A model generated the notes under the pieces. The model was not told the origin of the DNA. It searched no databases and saw nothing but the letters and a program-made list of their open reading frames with translations. This document shows positions 43,790 through 52,431 of a stretch of DNA of 64,000 nt, one piece after another; positions within the stretch are counted from its first letter, which is position 1, and the number at the start of each line of letters is the position of its first letter. The stretch lies in NCBI RefSeq assembly GCF_016406125.1, contig NZ_CP066339.1:1302001-1366000 (forward strand), in the 5' to 3' direction. The stretch is from Alicyclobacillus sp. SO9 (lineage in GTDB: Bacteria; Bacillota; Bacilli; Alicyclobacillales; Alicyclobacillaceae). The translations under genes and the position numbers were made by a program.

Positions 43790-44980
43790 TCACTTCTCCG
43801 TATCAGCAGTGGGAGCATGAAGTGGCAGTACCACCTCAACAGTGACACCGCCGTCAGAACCCACCTGCCAACCACAATGTCCGCCAATTTCTTCACATCG
43901 TGCTCGCATGTTTCGAAGTCCGAAGCCAGGTTGCAGCGCCTCCTCTGAGGCCATCGTTCCGTTATCTGAAACTGTCATTGCGACCCCCTGCATATGCTCA
44001 GAAACACCAACCTGAATGTGGCTCGCGTTGGAATGGCGTATTGCATTCGACAGTGTTTCCTGAAGAACGCGGTAGAGTACGATTTGAACGTTTGTGGGCC
44101 AGTTCTCGTTGTCACTGACATTTGTCTGCAGGTCCACAGTGCAGTGGGACGTGGATTTTACTTCCTGGACAATTGCCCTGAGAGCGGTCAAACCACGGGT
44201 GTCATCGGAGTCTTCCCAACCTCGCACAGACTGCCGTACTTCGTGCAAACCTGTCCGAGCTACATATAGCAGCTTGGGAATGCGATTGCGAACTTCATCC
44301 AGGGAATCCGGAATCATGTAGGTCAGCGCCTGCAACTGCACAATCAGTGAAGTGATCTGGTGCCCTAGGCCGTCGTGAATGTCTCGGGCAATGCGGAACC
44401 GTTCAGCCTGCGCTGCATAGTGCATCGATTGGGCAGATTCTGCTTCTAATTTAGCTTGGGTGGATTTTAATTCTGCCAAAGTGGCCTCGAGTTCTTTGAT
44501 GTAACGCTGCCGCATGGCTTCCATTTCCCGCCGTCCGCGAATACTTCTGACACCTGCATAAATACCGAGTTGTGCAACGCCGCTCCACAAACCCTCTGGA
44601 TATGAGCTCCCTGTGACGCTCATGAGGGTAACTGCCGCCGATAGACCAAGGCTCAGTGCTAGGATGCGGTTCGGCGCACCAGCCAAAATCACCACAGCGG
44701 CAATGAGGCCGTCTGGAGGGATATGGTGAGGCGATGCGGTGGTCCACAGCCAGGCACCAGCGACCAGTGCTCCGGTTCCGACACCGACGTAGTAGGCGGT
44801 TGTCCGAAAGCGTTTCGGGATCCAAATTGCGATGAGCGTTACACCAAACAGGACAGCGTAGATGACGACGCTTGACCGAGGACCGCTTGTAGCAAGCGAT
44901 TGATACAGAGCAGCCATGGCAATTGTAAAAATGAGTCTGCCGCGGATTACCCGGATGTAAGCCTGGCTTAAACTAAACAA
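43790..44980 (-). CDS. NarL-type sensor histidine kinase (HisKA_3)
   Basis: About five membrane helices (residues 15-140) precede a coiled coil, the dimerisation/phospho-acceptor motif RIARDIHDGLGH (His about 202) and an HATPase_c domain (LQETLSNAIRHSNASH, VSDNG, GFGLRNMRARCEEIGG). It lacks a large extracellular sensor, so it probably senses an intramembrane or membrane-stress signal. The TTG start has GGAGGACGG upstream. Kinase and regulator form one operon with the CcdC-like gene just upstream. Parts of this gene recur in decayed form at 51571-51750. Confidence 0.9.
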   Translation of the reverse strand: MFSLSQAYIRVIRGRLIFTIAMAALYQSLATSGPRSSVVIYAVLFGVTLIAIWIPKRFRTTAYYVGVGTGALVAGAWLWTTASPHHIPPDGLIAAVVILAGAPNRILALSLGLSAAVTLMSVTGSSYPEGLWSGVAQLGIYAGVRSIRGRREMEAMRQRYIKELEATLAELKSTQAKLEAESAQSMHYAAQAERFRIARDIHDGLGHQITSLIVQLQALTYMIPDSLDEVRNRIPKLLYVARTGLHEVRQSVRGWEDSDDTRGLTALRAIVQEVKSTSHCTVDLQTNVSDNENWPTNVQIVLYRVLQETLSNAIRHSNASHIQVGVSEHMQGVAMTVSDNGTMASEEALQPGFGLRNMRARCEEIGGHCGWQVGSDGGVTVEVVLPLHAPTADTEK

Positions 44981-45055
44981 TGTCGCCGTCCTCCACTTGT
45001 ACCATCAGCTGTTGATTTCCCTATTGTAGCCCTTGTCTATAGCTGGCACAATTCA

Positions 45056-45556
45056 TTAGACATCGCAGCGACGTCCCTTCCTCCTAGCGAGTTGACTGCG
45101 AATCTCTGGATGCTTCAGGTACAGTACAATACCCCGAACTCCCCACACACACGCCAACTCCGCCCAAATAATCCAAGCCATGGATGAGAGCGAGTTGCCA
45201 GACTGATGGAAGACAATATCTGTAGCAATTCGACTGACAAAAAGCACAATCCAAAGTATGAGATAGACCCAACCGCCGCGCATGTACAAGACACCGTCTG
45301 TCTCAGTGTATACCGCGGTGACTTGAGCTTGCAGGAAGCCAATGACGATGGATATGGAAAGCGCGATGGCCGCCTCTGTCAATTGATTTGCTGAAATCGT
45401 TGAACGGGGCAGGGAGTGAACAGATTCATACAGTCCAATGAGAGGCAGGATGATAAACGGAAATCGATTGACTCGGCGAGGGGTTATCTGACGAAAGATA
45501 GCCCAGAGAAAAACAAGTCCGATAATAATGCCAAGAACTAAAGTATGCGTTGACAT
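45056..45556 (-). CDS. CcdC-like membrane protein (DUF1453 type)
   Basis: This 166-aa protein has four to five hydrophobic helices and the general pattern of CcdC/DUF1453 proteins (FRQITPRRVNRFPFIILPLIGLY, VYTETDGVLYMRGGWVYLILW). CcdC of Bacillus is linked to cytochrome c maturation, but family members beside two-component systems have unknown roles. It is transcribed toward the kinase gene and ends 75 nt before its start, so co-transcription is plausible. A decayed copy lies at 51757-52000. Confidence 0.7.
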   Translation of the reverse strand: MSTHTLVLGIIIGLVFLWAIFRQITPRRVNRFPFIILPLIGLYESVHSLPRSTISANQLTEAAIALSISIVIGFLQAQVTAVYTETDGVLYMRGGWVYLILWIVLFVSRIATDIVFHQSGNSLSSMAWIIWAELACVWGVRGIVLYLKHPEIRSQLARRKGRRCDV

Positions 45557-45719
45557 GGGAAACCTCTCCTTGTTATGAGTTCATGCATTCAGTTTAGTAC
45601 CAGCCGCTTGGGATTTCGTCTGTCTGTAAGTGGATTTACGTATGAGTAAGTCTATCCAGAGATAGAGGACGAGAGCGGACACGACACATCTGAATGACGA
45701 AAATGCGGAGAGAATCTAG

Positions 45720-47114
45720 TTACCTGGAGTACCGGCTGTAGGTTGTAAGGAACATGATGATGCTGCACAGAATCGTCGCTGCTGCAAAATCCCACGCCAG
45801 ATGAAACCCGTGAATGAGACCGAGTCCCGTCCCATTTGAATTGGCAAGCAACAATGCGGCGGCTACGGCAGTATACACTGCTATCCCCAAATTTTGCACC
45901 ATTCGCTGAACCGCTCCAATCGTACCCTGGGCATCCCGTGCGACTGTGCTCATGATTGCCGCGATGTTGGGTGAAAGAAATAAGCCGCCGCCCGCTCCGT
46001 ACAGTAATAAAAGAAGACTCACCACCAGTGGATTCCAGCTCACTTGCATTTGACCTAGCACTGTATAGGAGATGAACATGATGATAAGGCCCGTCACCAT
46101 CAAGCGAGTAGTTCCCCACCGGTCCATCAGTCGTCCCGATACTTTTGACAGCAAGACAATGCCAAGAGGAGACGACAGGTTGACCAATCCCACTTGCCAC
46201 GGCGTGAGGTGAGTGACTCGTTCAAGAAAAAAAGGCGGGATGATAAAGCCCATTGAGCTCGCGCCGCCAAATACAAAGATGGCCAGCATAGGAGCCGAAA
46301 ACCTTCCTTTCGAAAACAGATGGAGGTCGACAATAGGCTGTTTCACGTACAATTGATTTATCAAAAACAAAATAAACACCATGATGAAGATCCCAAGCGG
46401 GATATAAGTCATCGGCTTTGACAGCCCAACCGACGGCCACATGGCGAGGCCCTGCAAGAGAGCAAGCATAGAGAGGGACAGTAGTGTGTTTCCGGACACG
46501 TTGAGTTGGATTAGGCTGTGTTCCTCAGTAATCCTCCTGAACAGATAACGACATCCTATCAAGCCTGTCAGTGCTATCGGCAGATTAATCCAAAAAATCC
46601 ACGGCCATCCGCCGAGAGAGATGAGAACCCCGCCCACACTGGGACCCAAGACCGGTCCAAGTCCCATTAAAACGCCAAGTGTTCCTAGTGCGGAGCCTCT
46701 GCGATGCGGTGGGATTGAAGTCGTAATAATAGCCGCAGCGGTGGCTTGAAGCATCGCTGCACCGATGCCTTGAATCGTACGAAAAGCTATCAATTCAGCC
46801 GCTGAATGGGATAGTCCGCATAGTGCGGAGAACAGGGCGAACAAAATCAGGCCCAGTGTGTAAATGCGCAGGCGTCCGTACCTGTCACTGAGTCTGCCAA
46901 AGATGATAATTGTCCCCGTTAAAGCAATCGTATATAGCGTCACCGTCCAGGCAATGGTTGTCACACTCGTATGAAGCACTCGTGAGAGCGTGGGTAAGGC
47001 AACGTTGATGATACCAGTATCCAAGGTGGACAGGAAGAGTCCAATCCCTGCAGTGATAACAAGAACTCTTTCATTGACATTGGGTGCATCATTATGAACT
47101 ACACCACATTCCAT
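45720..47114 (-). CDS. MFS drug exporter, DHA2/EmrB-QacA type
   Basis: This 464-aa protein has about 14 membrane helices. Motif A is GRLSDRYGRLRIY, motif C-like is GLGPVLGPSVGGVLISLGGWPWIFWINLP, and the N-terminal D1 motif is LDTGIINVALPTL. It should export drugs or metabolites with protons. ATG 47114 follows AGGGGG; the longer frame from 47198 adds a non-homologous cysteine-rich leader. It is divergent from an ArsR-type regulator that probably represses it. Confidence 0.88.
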   Translation of the reverse strand: MECGVVHNDAPNVNERVLVITAGIGLFLSTLDTGIINVALPTLSRVLHTSVTTIAWTVTLYTIALTGTIIIFGRLSDRYGRLRIYTLGLILFALFSALCGLSHSAAELIAFRTIQGIGAAMLQATAAAIITTSIPPHRRGSALGTLGVLMGLGPVLGPSVGGVLISLGGWPWIFWINLPIALTGLIGCRYLFRRITEEHSLIQLNVSGNTLLSLSMLALLQGLAMWPSVGLSKPMTYIPLGIFIMVFILFLINQLYVKQPIVDLHLFSKGRFSAPMLAIFVFGGASSMGFIIPPFFLERVTHLTPWQVGLVNLSSPLGIVLLSKVSGRLMDRWGTTRLMVTGLIIMFISYTVLGQMQVSWNPLVVSLLLLLYGAGGGLFLSPNIAAIMSTVARDAQGTIGAVQRMVQNLGIAVYTAVAAALLLANSNGTGLGLIHGFHLAWDFAAATILCSIIMFLTTYSRYSR

Positions 47115-47248
47115 TGAATAACCCCCTGCAAAGCGAAATAGCATCGTTTGCTCTATTCTATCTACGGAACATTTCATGCACCGTCGAAATATGCTCATGC
47201 TAGACTAAAGTAGGAAGTTTATAGCATGGGTGAGGGGAGTGAACGTAA

Positions 47249-47932
47249 GTGGTCTATGAGAATATAACGACTGTCGCAGCGCTCATTGGGGACAAAACTC
47301 GCACAGCAATTCTTTTGGCGCTAGCTGACGGGCGAGCATTGCCTGCGGGGGAGTTGGCCAAGATGGCTGGGGTGTCGCCGCAAACAGCAAGTAATCACCT
47401 GGCCAAATTGGTCGAAGGGAAGCTCATCACCGTGGAGGCCTGGAGCCGACACCGATACTATCGGCTGGCTGGATCAGACGTTGCCAATATGCTGGAAGCG
47501 ATTGCATCCTGTGCTCCGCCTTCACCCATCCGCTCACTTCGACAATCAGAACAAGTGAAGGCGTTACGTCACGCCAGGACCTGTTATAACCATATTGCGG
47601 GCGAATTAGGCGTCAGATTTACTGAGGCACTCGTTACCAGGACATACCTGAAGGAAGCAAATGACGGGTTCTTGCTTACTCCGGAAGGAGAGACGTGGTT
47701 GCGGAACTTCGGTATTGCGAAGAGAATCATTGGGCAAGCCCATGTAGCTGTACCGTGGCACAATGATTGGACCGAACGCGTGCATCATATAGCGGGTCCC
47801 GTTGCGCTTGCGGTCACAAAGAAGATGTTTGAAATGGGGTGGATTGACCATGGAAGAATCCGTCGGTCAATTACTGTAACGCCGGTCGGGCGGGAGGCGT
47901 TTGCACGGGAGTTTGGTATATACCATTTATAG
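47249..47932 (+). CDS. ArsR-type winged-helix regulator
   Basis: The HTH_5/ArsR domain is clear (IGDKTRTAILLALADGRALPAGELAKMAGVSPQTASNHLAKLVEGKLI). A C-terminal region of about 130 residues follows, without the metal-binding cysteines of classical ArsR sensors. Such two-domain members often control adjacent MFS exporters in response to drugs or oxidants. It is divergent from the MFS gene with about 130 bp between starts. GTG start with GAGGGGAG upstream. Confidence 0.8.
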   Translation: MVYENITTVAALIGDKTRTAILLALADGRALPAGELAKMAGVSPQTASNHLAKLVEGKLITVEAWSRHRYYRLAGSDVANMLEAIASCAPPSPIRSLRQSEQVKALRHARTCYNHIAGELGVRFTEALVTRTYLKEANDGFLLTPEGETWLRNFGIAKRIIGQAHVAVPWHNDWTERVHHIAGPVALAVTKKMFEMGWIDHGRIRRSITVTPVGREAFAREFGIYHL

Positions 47933-47973
47933 GAAACGGTCTTCGCGTCCGCTTGCAGCATGCCATCGACGTA

Positions 47974-48022
47974 TTTGGTGTCGTCCATTCGTTATGTCAG
48001 AAAAGTAGGAAATGACACCAAA
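47974..48022. repeat. Inverted repeat upstream of dnaN paralog
   Basis: TTTGGTGTC (47974-47982) recurs inverted as GACACCAAA (48014-48022) with 31 bp between. It is a possible regulatory site or transcript hairpin about 100 bp before the clamp gene. Confidence 0.45.
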
Positions 48023-48119
48023 CGAGTCGAAGTATGTCCATTCACACCGTAAGAATCGGTTAGAACAACAAGTCTATAACGGTATCTACTGAACTGCTCG
48101 GTACGAAAGAGGGAATAAC

Positions 48120-49238
48120 ATGGAATTTAAAATGAACAGAATGTTGTTGGCTAGCATGCTGCATGCAGTTTCCAGCGGACTTGCAACACGAACACCACAT
48201 CAGATCTTGACCGGTGTATTGTTACAGGTGACCGAAACCTCAGTTGAGGCGACGGCCTATAACCTGGAAACCGGTGTTAGACAAATCTTGCCGGTGGAGT
48301 TAGATGAAGATATTATGGTCATAACCCCGGGCAGTGTAGTGGCACCTGCCAAGCAGTTGATGGATCTGATTCGTAAACTCACAGGTACCCACGTGACGGT
48401 GTCTTGTGAGAATGCAGAATTAATCACACTGAGTTCCAATCAGTTCGAATGTAATTTACATGGATTTGATGCAGAGGCTTTTCCACAGTTGCCGAACTTG
48501 TCAGGAGCGGTACAGTTCTCTCTCACAGCACCTGTACTTAAGAGCCTGATTACGAGTACCGCTTTTGCGGCATCCAAGCAAGAGGCACGTCCCGTGTTAA
48601 CCGGGATCTACATAGAATTAGCTAACGGACTTCTTCGATTCTCCTGTACAGATTCTCTGAGACTGGCGACCCAGGCAGTACCTCTCGAAACAGACGTAGA
48701 CACACTGTGTGCTATTATTCCAGCTAAATCCATGGTAGAACTCGCTCATTTGCTTCCGGACAATGACCAGACCATTTTCGTTACAGTGGCAAACAGTCAC
48801 TGTTCCTACACAATTGGGAATTTGCAGTTTTACACGCGCATCATCGAGGGTGCGTTTGTCGAAGTGACCAGACTGATTCCCAGCGTTCACATGACAGAGG
48901 TGACGATACGGACCCAGAGCCTCTTACATTCGCTTGATTGCGCCACAGTGATTGCACCACAAAGCCAAGAAATTCAGGTTCTCGTTGAGAAGGGAACGGT
49001 CCTAATATCCACTGAGTCTGCCGAATACGGAGATTCAAAAGACGTACTCGATGCAGTGTCTGTCAGCGGGGGGCGGTCGGCATTGCGGCTCAACGCAAAA
49101 AATGTGCTTGAGGCCTTGCGTACTTGTAAGTCGGAGGATGTTGTTCTTCGGTTCACCGGAAAAAACAGACCACTCATCGTCGTACCGAACGATGACACAA
49201 ATCTGGTACACGTCATTTCACCCATTGTCTCAAGATAG
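48120..49238 (+). CDS. dnaN: DNA polymerase III beta subunit (sliding clamp) paralog
   Basis: The 372-aa product has the three-domain clamp architecture (SSGLATRTPHQILTGVLLQV, ETGVRQILPVELDED, AFAASKQEARPVLTGIYIEL, CTDSLRLATQAVPL, and the C-terminal LIVVPNDDTNLVHVISPIV). It encircles DNA and tethers polymerases. It lies far from any dnaA, recF or gyrB gene, and its tail differs from the usual LILPVR(T/S) end. It is therefore probably a second, divergent clamp rather than the housekeeping copy, though that copy is not in view. The start has GAGGG. Confidence 0.85.
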   Translation: MEFKMNRMLLASMLHAVSSGLATRTPHQILTGVLLQVTETSVEATAYNLETGVRQILPVELDEDIMVITPGSVVAPAKQLMDLIRKLTGTHVTVSCENAELITLSSNQFECNLHGFDAEAFPQLPNLSGAVQFSLTAPVLKSLITSTAFAASKQEARPVLTGIYIELANGLLRFSCTDSLRLATQAVPLETDVDTLCAIIPAKSMVELAHLLPDNDQTIFVTVANSHCSYTIGNLQFYTRIIEGAFVEVTRLIPSVHMTEVTIRTQSLLHSLDCATVIAPQSQEIQVLVEKGTVLISTESAEYGDSKDVLDAVSVSGGRSALRLNAKNVLEALRTCKSEDVVLRFTGKNRPLIVVPNDDTNLVHVISPIVSR

Positions 49239-49277
49239 AATTGCATCGCATTCGGTGAAAGTTGGAAGGTAACTGGC

Positions 49278-49303
49278 TGAGGCACTGACATGAGGCACTG
49301 ACA
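49278..49303 (+). repeat. 13-bp tandem duplication
   Basis: TGAGGCACTGACA occurs twice back to back in the non-coding gap between dnaN and the MocR gene. Confidence 0.8.
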
Positions 49304-49394
49304 GACCGGGAAACCGCATCTCACGGGCACATGATACCGGTTGAGCAGTGATTTGACGTTTGACACGACTGGATGCGATAAGAGGTGGCGCAGA

Positions 49395-50807
49395 ATGGAA
49401 TTTGTTTTCACATTTGATGAAAAAAACGGTATTCCGTATTATCATCAACTCTATCAGTTTGTGCGTCACGAAATTGAGTCGGGCAAGATTGCCGCCGGAT
49501 CACGTTTGCCATCCGTTCGCAGTCTATGCGATTCGCTAAAAGTCAGCAAGACGACGGTAGAGCAGGCTTACCAACAACTGGTGGCAGAGGGCTACATCGA
49601 GAGTAAACACCGGTCCGGGTATTTCTCGTTGACACCTGAACACAGTTTCGGGTCTTCGACAGATTCAAAGTACATTGATGTGCTGTTTCCAACTGCAGAA
49701 CAAAGACAACCGGATATTGACTTTCATCCTGCAAGAGTCGATGTTCATAGTTTTCCGAGATTGACCTTGAAAAGAATCGCAAACGAAGTCTGGAATGGGA
49801 TTGACCAAACTCTGCTCGACTACGGTGATGCAAAGGGGGAACTTGGTTTGCGCAAGCAAATTGCGACCTATCTGCAGCATTCACGCGGTGTTCGGTGCAG
49901 CCCTCAACAAATTGTGGTGGGGAGCGGTATTCAATTTTCGCTTCAGTTCTTGGTCGATTTGCTCGGGAGAGAAAATATGCAGGTCGCTATGGAAGACCCA
50001 GGATATGGCCGTGCTCAGTCAATCTTTAATCGGCTTCATGTGGGCATTAAGCCCATATCCCTCGACCACGACGGAATTAGCGTGAAAGAACTGTATTCCA
50101 ACACTGCACAACTCGTCTATGTAACGCCTTCGCATCAGTTTCCACTGGGCATGGTCATGTCCTATTCAAAGCGCATTCAGTTGCTGGAATGGGCAGAACA
50201 AACTGGAAGCATCATTATTGAAGACGATTACGACGGTGAGTTCCGCTACAGCGAACGTCCCGTTCCCTCTTTACAGGGTATAGACAGCCATCATCGAGTT
50301 GTTTACATTGGCACTTTTTCCAAGGCGCTCGCTCCATCCTTTCGAATGAACTACATGGTATTGCCTGTTTCACTTCTAGAGGACGCCTTGCATCGACTTC
50401 AAGAAATCGATTCTCCAGTTCCAAAATTGCAGCAATTGATTGTTGAGCGCTTTATGGACCTTGGCCACTTTGAACGACATATTCGAAGGGTGAGACGGTC
50501 GTACAGACAAAAGCACTCGATACTGCTGGATGCTGTTCGGTCTGAGTTTGGAGAGTTGGCTGCAATTGAAGGCCATGGTGCAGGATTGCACGTGTTAGTG
50601 CGCTTGCAAACGAACTACTCTGAGGTTGAACTGGCAGAGCGTGCAGAGGCCGTCGGTGTTCGCGTGTATTTTCCAGCACACAGTGCAACTTTACACATTG
50701 TACCCTGCGAGGCGAGCCCGACGGTGAGTATCATGCTGGGATTTGCAGGTCTTGGTGCAGCGGATATTGTGGAAGGCGTCAGTCGGCTCCGTGCTGCATG
50801 GTTATAA
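49395..50807 (+). CDS. MocR/PdxR-type regulator (GntR HTH plus aminotransferase fold)
   Basis: A GntR winged helix (FVRHEIESGKIAAGSRLPSVR, LKVSKTTVEQAYQQLVAEGY) is joined to a fold-type I aminotransferase domain. The PLP lysine is visible in YIGTFSKALAPSFRMNY and the PLP-pocket Asp in IIEDDYDGEFRY. Such proteins sense PLP or amino-compound adducts. Starting at ATG 49395 (AAGAGGTGG upstream) gives 470 aa, the usual length. Two direct repeats immediately after the gene, before 50902, suggest the next gene is its target. Confidence 0.9.
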   Translation: MEFVFTFDEKNGIPYYHQLYQFVRHEIESGKIAAGSRLPSVRSLCDSLKVSKTTVEQAYQQLVAEGYIESKHRSGYFSLTPEHSFGSSTDSKYIDVLFPTAEQRQPDIDFHPARVDVHSFPRLTLKRIANEVWNGIDQTLLDYGDAKGELGLRKQIATYLQHSRGVRCSPQQIVVGSGIQFSLQFLVDLLGRENMQVAMEDPGYGRAQSIFNRLHVGIKPISLDHDGISVKELYSNTAQLVYVTPSHQFPLGMVMSYSKRIQLLEWAEQTGSIIIEDDYDGEFRYSERPVPSLQGIDSHHRVVYIGTFSKALAPSFRMNYMVLPVSLLEDALHRLQEIDSPVPKLQQLIVERFMDLGHFERHIRRVRRSYRQKHSILLDAVRSEFGELAAIEGHGAGLHVLVRLQTNYSEVELAERAEAVGVRVYFPAHSATLHIVPCEASPTVSIMLGFAGLGAADIVEGVSRLRAAWL

Positions 50808-50838
50808 ACTGACCTCTTATAAATCTCGAAAACTGACC
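50806..50838 (+). promoter_or_regulatory. Direct repeats, candidate MocR operator
   Basis: AAACTGACC occurs at 50806-50814 and 50830-50838, 24 bp apart in the same orientation. MocR/GabR-type dimers bind direct repeats. The pair lies upstream of the thioredoxin-like gene and overlaps the MocR stop codon. Confidence 0.5.
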
Positions 50839-50901
50839 ATTTTGTGATATACAGTGTTGATCTATAGTGCAATTATCTTACTGTAGAGAGGACGCTGTAC
50901 T

Positions 50902-51507
50902 GTGACAGAACCCATTAATCTAAAACATGAAATTGGACAAGGTATATCTCCACAAGAATTCATGGATGGAATGCAAACGCTGAAGATGGAATTGAGCAAT
51001 ATCCCCGATACCAAAGAACAGCTTCACAGGAACTACGAAGAATTTCGGTTTCGGCACCAAAGCGATGAGGCGTTCTTCTCCAGAGTGTCCCAGAAACCGG
51101 GGCTTCACTGTCTGATTTTGACGACGGATTGGTGCCCGGATGTGATATGGAATGTACCGGTGCTATTTCGAGTCATGAATCAGGCGGGGGTACCCACAGA
51201 AGTCCTGCCGATGGATGAACATCTTGAGACGATGGACTTGTTTCTCACAGATGGGGGGAGAGCACAACCCATTGCCGTGCTCCTGACCGAAGGCGGAGAT
51301 GTTGTCGGAACGTGGGGGGCACGTCCGGCATACATTCAAGCGGTCATGGATAAGTTCAAGCTAGAACACCAAGTAAGAACGTCTCCCGAGTACGACGACC
51401 AAATTTCGGATGTGTACCGAGAGATTGGCGCCCTGTACCATGATGTAGCAAGGTATCAGGATGCAATGACTGCAGAACTGCGAGCACTGTTTACAAGTAT
51501 TTTGTGA
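50902..51507 (+). CDS. Thioredoxin-fold protein (CxxD type)
   Basis: This 201-aa protein resembles the Thioredoxin_9 family. LILTTDWCPDVIWNVPVLFRV holds the active-site-like WCPD, where the second cysteine of CxxC is replaced. The region TEGGDVVGTWGARP follows the usual cis-Pro strand. It has no signal peptide, so it is cytoplasmic. With one cysteine it cannot act as a dithiol reductase and may be a monothiol or structural thioredoxin. It is probably controlled by the upstream MocR protein. Confidence 0.7.
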   Translation: MTEPINLKHEIGQGISPQEFMDGMQTLKMELSNIPDTKEQLHRNYEEFRFRHQSDEAFFSRVSQKPGLHCLILTTDWCPDVIWNVPVLFRVMNQAGVPTEVLPMDEHLETMDLFLTDGGRAQPIAVLLTEGGDVVGTWGARPAYIQAVMDKFKLEHQVRTSPEYDDQISDVYREIGALYHDVARYQDAMTAELRALFTSIL

Positions 51508-51570
51508 CGGGCGAGTGAGGACCGGCGTCAAGGTCAAACGCTACAGTACAACAACTACTGGGAGGATCCG

Positions 51571-52000
51571 ATGTCTCGGGCAATGCGGAACCGTTCAGCC
51601 TTGGCTGCATAGTGCATAGATTGAGCGGATTCTGCTTCCAGCTTGGCTTGTACCGATTTCAATTAAACAGGACAGCATAGATGACGACGCCTGACCGATG
51701 ACCGTTTGTACCAAGCAATTGATAGAGCCGCTATGGCGATTGTACAAGTTAAATGTGAATCTCTGGGTGCTTCAGATACAGTACAATACCCCGAATTCCC
51801 CACACGAGCGCCAACTCGGCCCAAATTATCCAAGCCATACTGGAGAATGAGCGGCCAGGTTGATGGAAGCCCACATCTGTGGCAATTCGGCTGGCAAAGA
51901 GAACAATCCAAAGGACGAGTTAAATCCATCCGCCAAGCATGTATACCTGACCATCTGTATCAATATATACTGTTGTCACTTGAGCTTGCAGGAAGCCAAT
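51571..52000 (-). pseudogene. Decayed copy of the histidine kinase and CcdC-like gene region
   Basis: Three blocks match the region 44379-45342 in the same order and orientation. 51571-51664 matches the kinase dimerisation part (44379-44472), 51667-51750 matches the kinase N-terminus (44846-44930), and 51757-52000 matches the CcdC-like gene (45098-45342). Two deletions and many substitutions remove any long frame. It is a pseudogene relic of a kinase-ccdC pair, from duplication or from a second system that was lost. Confidence 0.8.
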
Positions 52001-52010
52001 GACAATGCTG

Positions 52011-52431
52011 CAAGGAATGTTCAAGACAAAATAATACTGAATCTTTCGATGTATTTCGTGCTCAAGAATTTTTTCTGCTCTATACCCTAACTAAACTGCG
52101 CTGAAAAGTTAATTTCCCTGTGGAGTACAGAATGCTTGTACGCCGAGGACTCCGCACCGAGGGCTGTTTCTGTAATTGTTTAGAATTTGTTTAGAGGTGC
52201 TTCTATATAATGAAATCTATTCTGCGAGGTGTAAGAGACAGGCAAGCGATTCCGTAAGCGATATTCGTCGATGGCAAATGTTCAGTCTAGCAGGTATATC
52301 GAATGGGACGGAGTCTGGACGAGTGCATGGGTTTTGGTGCAGTCAGACATAGAAAGTGAGTGAAAACGCTGCTTGGAGTGTATTGTGCAGCATTCTAGTG
52401 GCTATTACTGCATGTAAGGAAAAGGGGAAAA
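52011..52431 (+). other. Intergenic region upstream of the giant surface-protein gene
   Basis: About 420 bp without a credible gene. A TATAAT near 52207-52212 follows TTTAG-rich sequence and may be a promoter -10, but no -35 at normal spacing is convincing. The long leader before the GTG start could carry regulation. I see no clear terminator or riboswitch. Confidence 0.4.

Noticed and set aside
52181-52215. TTGTTT ... TATAAT promoter before the giant surface gene
   Set aside because: Spacing is 13 or 25 bp depending on which TTGTTT is used. Neither is acceptable for sigma-A.
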